From: an uncultured Bacteroidales bacterium
GTDB lineage: Bacteria > Bacteroidota > Bacteroidia > Bacteroidales > UBA932
Reading direction: 5' to 3'
Length of the DNA stretch: 64,000 nt
NCBI GenBank assembly: GCA_947253655.1
Contig: CAMYAE010000002.1
Coordinates: 62,001 to 126,000, forward strand
Every line of letters starts with the position of its first letter. The stretch's first letter is position 1. Shown here piece after piece: positions 26,701 through 35,135 of the stretch. The position numbers and the translations under genes were made by a program. The notes beneath the pieces are model-generated. The model was given only the letters and a program-made list of their open reading frames with translations. It was not told where the DNA came from and did no database searches.

Positions 26701-27528
26701 AAAAATCAAGGCTTCCACATTAAATCCGGAATAATAGCGACCAAAACCATGCAGCGCATAAAATTCGGAGATACTTCATTCGGCACAACGTATCAGGAGC
26801 AGAGCAAGAAGTTACATAAATGGTATATAGAGCAATATCGTATCTTTAATGATGAATTAGGACGTGCTGACAATTCATATTTCAGAGAAGCCTTGATCAA
26901 AAACTATATATATAAAGGTCCTGTTCTGGAATGGTATATGCGCATAAAATGTCGTATAGACGGCTATTATGATTTTTGGGACAAACTTATTCCCCGCAAC
27001 GCCGTTGTTACTGATATTGGGTGCGGATACGGGCAACTGTCATTTATGCTTGGTATATTATCCCCTTCCAGACATATTTTAGGGGTAGATTATGATGAGG
27101 AGAAGATAGAGATCGCCGGACATTCATTTTTGGCCAAAAGGCCGAATATCGGATTTAAGTGTGAGGATATGCGGAATTGCGATATTCCTCAATCGGATGC
27201 CATTCTGTTTAATGACAGCCTGCACTATGTAGACCCTTCGACACAATACGAGGTGATTTCCCGTGCAGTTGCAAGTCTTAACCCGAATGGCCTTATAATC
27301 GTCAGAGACGGTAATGCCGGAGAAAAACATAAGCACGATAAAACTATAAGGACAGAAGTCTGGTCCACTGAAATATTGAAATTCAACAAAACATCGGAGC
27401 CACTGAATTTTGTCAATGCCGAATGGATGGAGCAAGTTGCAAAAGCCTTGAATCTCAATATAAAAATCCGTCAATGCGACAGAAAAAGTTCTCAGACCTT
27501 GTATATATTATCACGTAATGCAAAATGA
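23701..27528 (+). CDS. MMPL/RND exporter fused to a PlsC-type acyltransferase and a methyltransferase
   Basis: A 1275-residue fusion. Residues 1 to about 830 are an MMPL-type RND transporter with two hydrophobic bundles and large periplasmic loops. Residues about 850-1070 are a lysophospholipid acyltransferase with NHQSFID (HX4D, near 890) and FPEGTRS (near 958). Residues about 1090-1275 are a SAM methyltransferase with DIGCGYGQ near 1105. This trifunctional arrangement is known in Bacteroidota pigment loci. It probably couples acylation and methylation on the cytoplasmic face to flipping or export of the polyene lipid. It overlaps the following gene as ATGA. Confidence 0.9.
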   Translation: MSNFFINIYNWFKNHTKSFYAILLICVGILAAMASQVKFQENITNFFNGANKNKNEIFKNIRAKDKIIVMLSGEDPDEIIEAAEVFEKEVEPLIDKNLVSSIVAGADEETIGRYISFVYNYLPIFLTDDDYSRLESEINSKAITEAVDRVYNLLTSPSGMFVGDVVMQDPLNIGTHLLQGLQKFSPSVRYEIYNGRIFTKDLSTMLMFIEPSYGMGDTKRNDELVSKLEEAKISAESNGVQIDCTGGPFVAVYNARQIKKDTAITISIALIIILLVIVMSFRNKWSIPFIVLPSAFGALFALAMVWLIQGEISSIAIGAGTVVLGISLSYSIHVVSHLNYISSPEKILEELALPLTIGCLTTIGAFAALMFTSSSLLKDLGLFSVFTLSGTIIFCLVFLPQFLRGFKASTKSRLLKRIEQSVGYRFDKNKWVVVAIVVATIVSLFFYTDVEFDGNIANINYMPQHVKEAEERSAEIFGEDNKDIYIVTGSKDLNSTITEYYKLQSLLGQYHKSGEINDFVSVADYVVPPAEQEKRIEKWNGFWDKNKEKTLSLLSDISGKKGFKDNTFIKFEKILNKDYKICNYTDSEIGDLPVISEWINSSDKAVSLLCRMAIDKSNKPAVYDKISEFENTAVVDREYFSSIMLRTTIDDFNYILFVSSLIVFIGLFLSYGRIELTLLTFLPMAVSWVIILGLMAIFRIKFNVVNIILATFIFGIGDDFSIFIMDGLQQEYKNGKKLLEAHKTAIFFSAFTAVVGMGVLIFARHPALKSIAVIAVLGLSVVVLVSYTIQPILFRLLVTSHTRRGEFPYTIGSIIKTAFYFLFFLLGCLFLQFFMLCLLPLPIKRSKKKEAVHNMIYRVSRAFLKTAITVKTVRINQFNEKYDRPAVIIANHQSFIDILLLLSITPKIVMITKGWVWNSPFFGGFVRYADFHYSDEGYETLTAKLREKVDKGYSVVIFPEGTRSPDCSIRRFHKGAFYIAQALRIDILPIIIYGAGHVSAKNQGFHIKSGIIATKTMQRIKFGDTSFGTTYQEQSKKLHKWYIEQYRIFNDELGRADNSYFREALIKNYIYKGPVLEWYMRIKCRIDGYYDFWDKLIPRNAVVTDIGCGYGQLSFMLGILSPSRHILGVDYDEEKIEIAGHSFLAKRPNIGFKCEDMRNCDIPQSDAILFNDSLHYVDPSTQYEVISRAVASLNPNGLIIVRDGNAGEKHKHDKTIRTEVWSTEILKFNKTSEPLNFVNAEWMEQVAKALNLNIKIRQCDRKSSQTLYILSRNAK

Positions 27529-29018
27529 AACAATATGATGCAATAATTATCGGAGGTGGTCTCGGAGGTTTGACAACTGCCGCAATGCTCAGCAAAGAAG
27601 GACTAAGCGTGTGTATTCTTGAACAGCATGGCACGGTAGGAGGATGCCTGCAATCATTCAAAAGGCAAGGATATGTTCTCGATACCGGAATGCACTATGT
27701 AGGAAGCCTCTCAGAAGGGCGTATTATGCATCAATATTTCAAATATTTAGGTATCATAGACTCCCTTCATCTCCGTAAATTAGACGAAAAGGGGTTTGAC
27801 CACTTCCATTTCGGCGATGGCACAAGCTATTGTCATGCAATGGGATACGATAATTTTAAAGACACATTGTCGGCACGGTTCCCCGAAGAACGCAAGAATA
27901 TCGAGGCTATAAGCAGAACAATAAGAGAGGTGGGAAATCTCATAGACCCGGAAATCCTCAAACAGGGCAGGCTGTCAAATAACGGTGCGGGATATATGTC
28001 ATTATCCGCATACGGAGAGATTGAAAGAAATATACGCAACGATAAATTAAGGAATGTCCTTGCCGGCAATGCCGGACTGTATGCAGGCAACAAATTAACG
28101 ACTTCGCTGTATGAGTATGGCATGATAACCCACTCAAATATCGAAGGAGCCTATGCTTTCGTAGACGGCTCGCAACAAATAGCCTGGAGGCTGGAAGAAA
28201 AAATTAATTCTAACGGTGGAGAAGTGGTGCTGAATGCAAAGGTTTCCAAAATTCATTTGAATAAGGACCGGGTGGAATATGTATTATTGGATTCCGGAGA
28301 AATATTCTATGGAAAATGGATTATTTCATCACTTCATCCCGCACTGACTTTTTCGATGTTGGAAAATAATATTGTCTATAAGAAGGCCTTTTTTACACGG
28401 ATGAAGTCGCTGCAAAACACTTATGGGATGTTTACAACTTATTTGCTGATAAAACCGGAAACTCTCGAATATGCCAACCGGAACCACTATATGTTCAATA
28501 ATCCTGATGTATGGGCGACCGTTGGGGAATATAAAGGCTTCAACATTCCCTCTACGTTGCTGTGCATGCAGCCGGATTCAAAAAGCCGGTACACAAAAGT
28601 TGTTACGCTTCTGACACCGATGCCCTATTCTGTCTATCAGAAATGGGAAAACACCACTTTGCAAAACAGGGGGGAGGATTATATTGAGTTTAAGGAAAAA
28701 TTCAGCGAGGCCGTCATAGATTTTGTCTGTCAATTTTTCCCTGATCTTCGTAGTTGCATAAAGGCAAAATACACAGCCTCTCCATTAACTTACAGAGACT
28801 ACACTTCAACCCCCGGCGGTTGTGCCTATGGGCTTGTCAAAGACTGCCGGCATCCATTGATAACACTTATGCCGGCACATACAAGAATCTCAAATCTGCT
28901 TCTCACCGGACAGAATTTAAATCTTCACGGATGTTTGGGAACAACGGTTTCATCTGCCGTCACCTGTTCCGAAATACTCGGAATAGAATATTTATCAAAG
29001 AAGATAGGAAATGCGTAA
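27525..29018 (+). CDS. CrtI/phytoene-dehydrogenase-like FAD oxidoreductase
   Basis: A 497-residue flavoprotein with the N-terminal dinucleotide motif IIGGGLGGLTTAAML (residues 8-22) followed by the EQHGTVGGCLQSF segment and a C-terminal FAD-binding region (GLVKDCRHPLI, LTGQNLNLHGCLGTT). Relatives are carotenoid desaturases, isomerases and retinol saturase-like enzymes. In this operon it could oxidise or isomerise the polyene or modify the ring; the reaction is unknown. Translation is coupled to its neighbours by four-base and eight-base overlaps. Confidence 0.87.
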   Translation: MKQYDAIIIGGGLGGLTTAAMLSKEGLSVCILEQHGTVGGCLQSFKRQGYVLDTGMHYVGSLSEGRIMHQYFKYLGIIDSLHLRKLDEKGFDHFHFGDGTSYCHAMGYDNFKDTLSARFPEERKNIEAISRTIREVGNLIDPEILKQGRLSNNGAGYMSLSAYGEIERNIRNDKLRNVLAGNAGLYAGNKLTTSLYEYGMITHSNIEGAYAFVDGSQQIAWRLEEKINSNGGEVVLNAKVSKIHLNKDRVEYVLLDSGEIFYGKWIISSLHPALTFSMLENNIVYKKAFFTRMKSLQNTYGMFTTYLLIKPETLEYANRNHYMFNNPDVWATVGEYKGFNIPSTLLCMQPDSKSRYTKVVTLLTPMPYSVYQKWENTTLQNRGEDYIEFKEKFSEAVIDFVCQFFPDLRSCIKAKYTASPLTYRDYTSTPGGCAYGLVKDCRHPLITLMPAHTRISNLLLTGQNLNLHGCLGTTVSSAVTCSEILGIEYLSKKIGNA

Positions 29019-30690
29019 AACGAAAAATAAGATTCTTATAGCTTCCTGTATTATATTGGGATTGCCTGTTGCTCTTGCCGTCATACTCTTTACAATAGGT
29101 GTTTATTTGTATTTTACAGCCGATTTTATGCAGCCGGAGGTTGCTCCGGATATGACCCGATACGAATTGAAAGAAAGTACAGACTCTGTTAAAGTTTGTG
29201 ATTACGGGAGCCTGTGCCTCAACAAGGCCGGTCTATGGGAGGCAAAATTACACGGCTCCCCGATCGACAGAGGAGCGGCATACGGAGTGATGAGCAAAGA
29301 ACTACTTGATTATCAGGAAAGTGTATTTGTAGATCAGATCCACAAAATCATATCTTCCGAAAGGTGGGTAGGCTTCCTGCACAAATTAATAATAATATTC
29401 AACCGCAATATGGCAAGTCACATTCCTCTCGAAAACAGGGAGGAGATATATGCAATGTCACTGTCTTGCACAGAAAAGTATGATGCCTACGGTTCGAAAT
29501 ATGCCAGACAGCTTAATTACCATGCCGCCCATGATATAGGGCATGCCATGCAGCAATATATGTTGGTCGGTTGCAGCTCTTTTGCGACCTGGGGGAGTGA
29601 AAGCGAAAACGGGGAACTCATAATCGGACGCAATTTCGATTTCTTCGTCGGCGATGACTTCGCAAAAAACAAGGTTATTCTTTTTATAGAGCCGACACAA
29701 GGCTATAATTTTGTCTCTGTGTCATGGCCGGGAATGCTTGGAGTCCTTTCCGGAATGAACGAAAAAGGGCTTACCGTCACCATTAATGCAGCCAAAGGCC
29801 CGATACCCCTTTCCTCTGCCATGCCAATCTCTTTACTCGCACGCAGGATTTTACAATATGCTTCCGACATATCGGAGGCATACGAAATTGCAGGGAAGTT
29901 CGAGACTTTCGTTTCAGAGTCATTGCTGATTGGTTCGGCAAAGGACGGTTGTGCTGCAATAATAGAAAAAACGCCCGACCGTATGGCTTTGTATAAAAGC
30001 CCTTCGACGAGGATTGTGTGCACAAATCATTATCAATCAAGTCCTTTCGCCGCTGACAAATACCACTTGCAAAACATCGGGACGTCAGACAGCCCTTACA
30101 GGTGGGATCGACTCAATGAACTGTTAGACAAATCCTCTCCGATAGGCCCCACAGATGCCGTTAATATCCTAAGAAACAGATATGGAAAAGGAGACAAGGA
30201 TATCGGAATATGCAATGAAAAATCCATAAACCAATATATAGCACATCATTCTGTGGTTTTTCAGCCAAATGAATTGCGCATGTGGGTGTCAACATCTCCA
30301 TGGCAACTCGGCCAATTTATATGCTATGACCTGGATGAGATTTTCGGCATAGATCATTGTGCCGCCTCTTTCGCTATTGACAGTCTTTGCATTGGAGCCG
30401 ACAGTAATCAACTTGGCAAGGAATATGTTCAGGCCATAAGATACAGGGCACAATATGTCTTGTTACAAAAAGCGATTGAAAATCATAGCCACGTGCCTGA
30501 TTCGGTAATACAAGATTTTATAAATAATAATCCGGACTATTTTCAAGTCTACAACATATCAGGAGACTATATGATTAATATTGGAGATAAGGAGGGTGCC
30601 TTGAAATATTATGAAAAGGCCTTATCATTAGAAATTCCGAGATTGGAGGAGAGAGAACAAATAATTAAAAAATTAAAAAAATATGATTAA
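29011..30690 (+). CDS. C45-type Ntn-hydrolase/acyltransferase with membrane anchor
   Basis: A 559-residue protein with an N-terminal transmembrane segment (about 9-37). The central domain belongs to the acyl-CoA:6-aminopenicillanate acyltransferase (peptidase C45) family: the likely self-processing nucleophile is Cys188 in VGCSSFATW, followed by GRNFDFF and the GLTVTINAA strand. The last 50 residues look like a TPR unit (GDKEGALKYYEKALSL). It may transfer the polyene acyl group to an amine at the periplasmic face, giving an N-acyl product; this is inferred. It overlaps both neighbours by eight bases. Confidence 0.82.
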   Translation: MRKTKNKILIASCIILGLPVALAVILFTIGVYLYFTADFMQPEVAPDMTRYELKESTDSVKVCDYGSLCLNKAGLWEAKLHGSPIDRGAAYGVMSKELLDYQESVFVDQIHKIISSERWVGFLHKLIIIFNRNMASHIPLENREEIYAMSLSCTEKYDAYGSKYARQLNYHAAHDIGHAMQQYMLVGCSSFATWGSESENGELIIGRNFDFFVGDDFAKNKVILFIEPTQGYNFVSVSWPGMLGVLSGMNEKGLTVTINAAKGPIPLSSAMPISLLARRILQYASDISEAYEIAGKFETFVSESLLIGSAKDGCAAIIEKTPDRMALYKSPSTRIVCTNHYQSSPFAADKYHLQNIGTSDSPYRWDRLNELLDKSSPIGPTDAVNILRNRYGKGDKDIGICNEKSINQYIAHHSVVFQPNELRMWVSTSPWQLGQFICYDLDEIFGIDHCAASFAIDSLCIGADSNQLGKEYVQAIRYRAQYVLLQKAIENHSHVPDSVIQDFINNNPDYFQVYNISGDYMINIGDKEGALKYYEKALSLEIPRLEEREQIIKKLKKYD

Positions 30691-31990
30691 GGATATTAAT
30701 CTTCACTATCGGACGGCACAGGAAATCAAGCGGTTTCAGGAGGAACGTCTAAAAGAGACTCTTGACTTTGTGGCCCGGCATTCAAAATTTTATAAAAAAT
30801 TGTTCGCCGAAAACAAGATAGATATTTCAAAAATAACGACTCTTGAAGATTTACAATCTATTCCTACTACTTCCAAGCAGGATTTACAATTATATAATAA
30901 AGATTTCCTATGTGTGGAGCCTTCTTCGGTCATTGACTATGTAACGACTTCCGGCACTCTCGGAGACCCGGTGACATTTGCCCTGACCGAGAATGATCTG
31001 CAACGTCTGGCCTACAATGAAGCATGCTCGTTTACTATGGCGGGCTGTACAAGGAATGATATAATACAACTTATGACAACCATAGACCGTCGTTTTATGG
31101 CAGGATTGGCCTATTTTATGGGAGCCAGAGAACTTGGCTGCGGTATTGTGCGAGTTGGTAACGGAATACCGGAATTGCAGTGGGATACTATCGGGAGGAT
31201 AAGCCCGACTTACTGCATGGTGGTTCCGTCATTTTTAATGAAGCTTGTGGATTTTGCCGAGAAGAACGGTATAGATTACAATTTATCCACGTTAAAAAAG
31301 GCTATCTGCATAGGCGAAGCATTGCGAACCACAGATTGGGAATTAACCACATTAGGTGCCCGGATACATGAAAAATGGCCTTCGCTCGAACTGTATTCGA
31401 CCTATGCCTCAACAGAGATGCAAAGTTCTTTTACAGAGTGCGAAATGCATCAAGGATGTCATATTCCGTCCGATCTTATAATTGTCGAGTTGCTTGATGA
31501 TAACTGCAAACCGGTCGCCGACGGAGAACAAGGTGAAGTAACAATCACAACCATAGGTGTGGAAGGTATGCCGTTGGTGCGTTTCAAAACGGGCGATATC
31601 TGCATACGTTACAGCGAACCATGCAAATGCGGAAGGCACAGTGCCAGATTAAGTTCCGTTGTCGGTCGTAAAGGCCAGATGATTAAATTCAAAGGGACGA
31701 CATTATATCCGCCTGTTCTGTTTGATATACTGGATAATATACAGGATGTGGAAAACTATGTCGTTGAGGTCTTTACCAATGCCTTGGGCACAGACCAGAT
31801 TCAGATTCGCATAGGGGGCAACAATCATTCGGAGGCTTTCGTCAAACAGATTAAAGACATATTCAGATCGAAAGTCAGAGTTGCACCCGATATAAAGTTT
31901 GATTCCACAGAACTAATCGAAAGGTTGCAAAAGATGCCGACAAGCAGAAAAACAAGGAAATTTTTTGATTTGAGACAGAATATTAAATAA
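30683..31990 (+). CDS. PaaK-like adenylate-forming ligase
   Basis: A 435-residue enzyme related to phenylacetate-CoA ligase, with the ATP-binding loop TSGTLGDP near residue 94-101, the STYASTEMQSS adenylation motif and the C-terminal GRKGQMIKFKG hinge. A small Cys-containing segment (EPCKCGRH) matches PaaK relatives. It would activate an aryl acid, most simply 4-coumarate from the ammonia-lyase, as adenylate and load it onto CoA or ACP. It overlaps the C45 gene by eight bases. Confidence 0.85.
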   Translation: MIKDINLHYRTAQEIKRFQEERLKETLDFVARHSKFYKKLFAENKIDISKITTLEDLQSIPTTSKQDLQLYNKDFLCVEPSSVIDYVTTSGTLGDPVTFALTENDLQRLAYNEACSFTMAGCTRNDIIQLMTTIDRRFMAGLAYFMGARELGCGIVRVGNGIPELQWDTIGRISPTYCMVVPSFLMKLVDFAEKNGIDYNLSTLKKAICIGEALRTTDWELTTLGARIHEKWPSLELYSTYASTEMQSSFTECEMHQGCHIPSDLIIVELLDDNCKPVADGEQGEVTITTIGVEGMPLVRFKTGDICIRYSEPCKCGRHSARLSSVVGRKGQMIKFKGTTLYPPVLFDILDNIQDVENYVVEVFTNALGTDQIQIRIGGNNHSEAFVKQIKDIFRSKVRVAPDIKFDSTELIERLQKMPTSRKTRKFFDLRQNIK

Positions 31991-31998
31991 TTAAAGAA

Positions 31999-32556
31999 AT
32001 GAAAAAAGTATTGTTAACATTAGCTTGCATATTTGGTTTTACATCAATATATGCACAATCCGATGAGAAAGTCTATGTTTATGGCGTTGATTTCTCTTAT
32101 GTAAATGTCTATGCGGCCGAAGAATCCGTTGAGCAGTTTGCCAAGGCTTTTGAAGGGATAAATATGCTCATGATTACCGAGCCGGAGAAGTATGACTTTT
32201 CGCGCATGTTCAATAAAAGGACGGAAAACGTGATAGAGCCTATGTTGAAAATAACTGCCGAATGCGATTATTCCAACATGAAATCATTGAGCCATACCTA
32301 CGCCGAGGTGGATTATGCCTCCAAGGTGATGGACTATGATTTGCCTCAGACAGAAGGCGTTGGAGCAGTCCTTTTTGCCCAAATCCTGGATAAGCCTATG
32401 GGCGTGGCTTCTTATCAACTCGTGGTTTTTGATATTGCAACCCGTAGCATCTTGCATAGCCGGAAAGTCTCCGGAAAAGCACGTGGTTTCGGATTAAAGA
32501 ACTATTGGGCAGGCTCTATCTATAAAATCATAAGGTCCGAAAAGGTCTATAAATAG
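31999..32556 (+). CDS. secreted protein of unknown function, last gene of the operon
   Basis: A 185-residue protein with a clear signal peptide (cleavage near IYA-QS, residue 19-20). The mature part has mixed alpha/beta character without a motif I recognise; VYVYGVDFSYVNVYAAEESVEQ opens it and a basic GKARGFGLKNYWAG segment is near the end. No lipobox. It lies eight bases after the ligase, upstream of the terminator, so it is probably coexpressed and may be a periplasmic or outer-membrane accessory of the pathway, though it could be an unrelated passenger. Confidence 0.75.
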   Translation: MKKVLLTLACIFGFTSIYAQSDEKVYVYGVDFSYVNVYAAEESVEQFAKAFEGINMLMITEPEKYDFSRMFNKRTENVIEPMLKITAECDYSNMKSLSHTYAEVDYASKVMDYDLPQTEGVGAVLFAQILDKPMGVASYQLVVFDIATRSILHSRKVSGKARGFGLKNYWAGSIYKIIRSEKVYK

Positions 32557-32614
32557 CTCAGGAGCATCGTTAATAAGAGCGAGCGGAGAAAGGGCGTATA
32601 AATCTTACGTCTTT

Positions 32615-32658
32615 ATGGCAAACCCCGGAAGTTTCTGTTAAGTTCCGGGGTTTGCCAT
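32615..32658 (+). terminator. strong hairpin terminator closing the aryl polyene operon
   Basis: A perfect 16-base stem (ATGGCAAACCCCGGAA at 32615-32630 against TTCCGGGGTTTGCCAT at 32643-32658) with a 12-base loop is followed by GCTTTTA. It lies between the operon and the convergent galK and may serve both strands. Confidence 0.82.
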
Positions 32659-32695
32659 GCTTTTATGTTGCCAATTTAACTCCTTGACTATCAGT

Positions 32696-33847
32696 CTATA
32701 CTAAGATTCTGGCTCCGTCGCTTATGACCACATCATAAACTTTCGGCTCATGTCCGAATTTTTCGGTGAATTGCTCTTTGGCTGTCGCAATGAAACTGTC
32801 GTGCAACTCGTCTTTTAAGAGATTGATAGTGCAGCCGCCGAAGCCGCCTCCCATGACTCTGGAGCCTGTCACGTCACATTTGCGTGCGACTTTATTGAGG
32901 AAGTCAAGTTCTTCACAGCTTACCTCATATAGTCTGCTAAGTCCAAAATGCGTCTGATACATCATTTCGCCGACTGTCTCATAATCATTTCGTTCGAGAG
33001 CATCACAAACATCAAGAACTCTCTGCACTTCGCCAATCACATACTCAGCCCTCATAAAATCTTCGGAAGAAATCTTGTCTCTCACCTCATCCAGCCACAC
33101 TCGTTTTGCATCGCTTAAAAACTCTACCTCCGGGTGGTTTTTCCTGATTGCTGCTGCCGCATTTTCGCATGAGCGTCGTCTGTCGTTATATGCAGAAGAT
33201 GCGAGTTCGTGCTTGACGCATGAGTCTATAAGAACCAATTTATAGCCCTTAGGGTCGAATGGAAAATATTTATATTCCAAAGTCTTGCAGTTCAGACGAA
33301 TAAGGCTGCCTTTCTTACCGAAGATTGAGGCAAACTGGTCCATAATTCCACATTTCACACCACAATAATTATGCTCTGTCGCCTGCCCTATTTTTGCAAG
33401 ATCGAATTTATCTATGCCATTTTGAAAAAGATAGTTTATTGCGAATGCAAATGTGCTTTCAAGAGCTGCGGATGAAGAAAGGCCTGCTCCGAGAGGAACA
33501 TCGCCCGCGAACACCGTATCGAAGCCTTCGACTTTCCCGCCTCTCTTCAACGTTTCACGGCAAACGCCGAAAATATATCTGGCCCATGCCTGCTGCGGCA
33601 AATCTTCTTCATTAAGGCCGAACTCTACATATTCATCGTAATCGAGAGAATAGGCATGCACTCTGTCGCCTCCGTTCAGCTTCACTTCGGCTGTAATTCC
33701 TTTGTCAATTGCTCCCGGAAACACGTAGCCACCGTTATAATCTGTATGTTCTCCTATGAGATTTATTCTGCCGGCAGAAGCGAACATTGTCCCTTCTTCT
33801 CCGAACAAGGTTTTGAATTTTTCCTGGATTCTTTCTTTAATGTCCAT
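32696..33847 (-). CDS. galK: galactokinase
   Basis: GalK phosphorylates galactose at C1, the entry step of the Leloir pathway. The 383 residues have the family signature GRINLIGEHTDYNGG near the N terminus (about 26-40), the GHMP kinase motif PLGAGLSSSAALE (about 117-129) and the C-terminal GGGFGGCTINL. It is monocistronic, convergent with the pigment operon and preceded by a TATATTTG element. No other galactose genes are adjacent. Confidence 0.95.
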   Translation of the reverse strand: MDIKERIQEKFKTLFGEEGTMFASAGRINLIGEHTDYNGGYVFPGAIDKGITAEVKLNGGDRVHAYSLDYDEYVEFGLNEEDLPQQAWARYIFGVCRETLKRGGKVEGFDTVFAGDVPLGAGLSSSAALESTFAFAINYLFQNGIDKFDLAKIGQATEHNYCGVKCGIMDQFASIFGKKGSLIRLNCKTLEYKYFPFDPKGYKLVLIDSCVKHELASSAYNDRRRSCENAAAAIRKNHPEVEFLSDAKRVWLDEVRDKISSEDFMRAEYVIGEVQRVLDVCDALERNDYETVGEMMYQTHFGLSRLYEVSCEELDFLNKVARKCDVTGSRVMGGGFGGCTINLLKDELHDSFIATAKEQFTEKFGHEPKVYDVVISDGARILV

Positions 33848-33901
33848 GGTTATTTATTTTAAAATATAATTATCAGTTATTTTCCCGGTACGAGCCGAAT
33901 A

Positions 33902-33909
33902 CAAATATA
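33902..33909 (-). promoter_or_regulatory. candidate -7 element of galK
   Basis: Minus-strand TATATTTG matches TAnnTTTG exactly and lies about 55 bases before the galK ATG. A TTG -33 box at normal spacing is not evident. Confidence 0.4.
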
Positions 33910-33962
33910 ACATAATTAAAATTCATATCTGCCGATTTTCTGATTTTTGGGAAAGGTGAAAA

Positions 33963-35003
33963 TCAAAAACTCAATCTCAACACTATCGGCAGGTGGTCGC
34001 TTACTCCGGCAAGGTATTTCGGCCCTGAATATGTCCGCAGAGGCTTTTCCCCTGGGTGGACATTGTCCCATTTTACCAGGAACGGCAGGGTAACGGTTTT
34101 CATCTCGGAGGCTTCAAGTTCAGGAGTTACAAAATACATATCTATAAGCTGCCATTTCCCGTTAAACCTTATAGTCCCCTTACCTTTTAAGGCGAGCGGT
34201 AAGGCTTTGTTAATCAATTTGCAGTCGGACGAATCGTCGCTCTCTGAATTGTTACACAGATGCTCAAAAACAGGGTTTTCTGGCGTATCGTTGAAGTCTC
34301 CGGTAGCGATGATGTACTTTTCACCGGAGGCATACAGTGAATCCGTAACGGCTTTTAAACGCCTTATTGCAGCCGCTCTTTTCCATTCGGACGCTGCTCC
34401 TCCGAATTTCGAAGGATGATGATTGACAAGTACGTTCAGCCGGGCTATTGCTTGAAACTGAGCCAATAGAATGTCCCTCGTATGCAGGCTGTCTTTCGGA
34501 TCGGTCTCGGACACTCCGATGACTCGGAAAGGCTTGCCTGATATAAGTTTCAGCCTGTCTTTCCTATATAGCATGCCCACATCGATACCTCTATGATCGG
34601 GGGAGTCGTAATGGATTATCCCGTAGTCGAGTTTTCTCAGAGCGGTGCTTTCTATCAATTTTTCAAGGACGAAGCGGTTTTCTATTTCCGCTACTCCTAT
34701 AATATCAGGCAGGCGACCTTCTTGCCCGGCTATCCATAGTATCGACTTGGCAATAGCCCGGCACTTCGTGTAGAATCTTTTCCTGGTCCAATGCCTGCTG
34801 CCGGACGGGGAAAACTCTTTGTCCGATTCCCCGGTGCCGTTATCTTTATAATCAAAGAAATTCTCCAAATTCCAAAACATTATCAGAAGCTCCTTGTCTT
34901 CTTCATCCATGACCTCTTGTTGCTTCATTGGATATTGAACGCAGCAGGTCATTGGATATTGAAAACAGCAAGTCAACAGGATAATAACAGCCACAAATCT
35001 CAT
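33963..35003 (-). CDS. secreted endonuclease/exonuclease/phosphatase-family protein
   Basis: A 346-residue protein whose mature part shows the EEP fold: MFWNLENFFD opening, PDIIGVAEIEN with the metal-binding Glu, ATGDFND and the C-terminal VSDHLPIVL. The N terminus is a hydrophobic signal segment followed by a short duplicated peptide (QYPMTCCVQYPM). It probably acts outside the cytoplasm on nucleic acid or a phosphoester; the substrate is unknown. It is divergent from ychF. Confidence 0.85.
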   Translation of the reverse strand: MRFVAVIILLTCCFQYPMTCCVQYPMKQQEVMDEEDKELLIMFWNLENFFDYKDNGTGESDKEFSPSGSRHWTRKRFYTKCRAIAKSILWIAGQEGRLPDIIGVAEIENRFVLEKLIESTALRKLDYGIIHYDSPDHRGIDVGMLYRKDRLKLISGKPFRVIGVSETDPKDSLHTRDILLAQFQAIARLNVLVNHHPSKFGGAASEWKRAAAIRRLKAVTDSLYASGEKYIIATGDFNDTPENPVFEHLCNNSESDDSSDCKLINKALPLALKGKGTIRFNGKWQLIDMYFVTPELEASEMKTVTLPFLVKWDNVHPGEKPLRTYSGPKYLAGVSDHLPIVLRLSF

Positions 35004-35100
35004 CGCCTCTTTTTTTGCAAATAAGGAGATAATTGTTCGGATTTAATTAAAGAATCGTCAATTTCTCATGTTAAAATCTTTAAGCCACAGATAAAAAGAG

Positions 35101-35108
35101 TAAATTTG
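35101..35108 (+). promoter_or_regulatory. candidate -7 element of ychF
   Basis: TAAATTTG matches the TAnnTTTG consensus and lies 27 bases before the ychF ATG. No good TTG at -33. Confidence 0.4.
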
Positions 35109-35135
35109 TAAATTAAAATAAAAGCAAATATCAAT

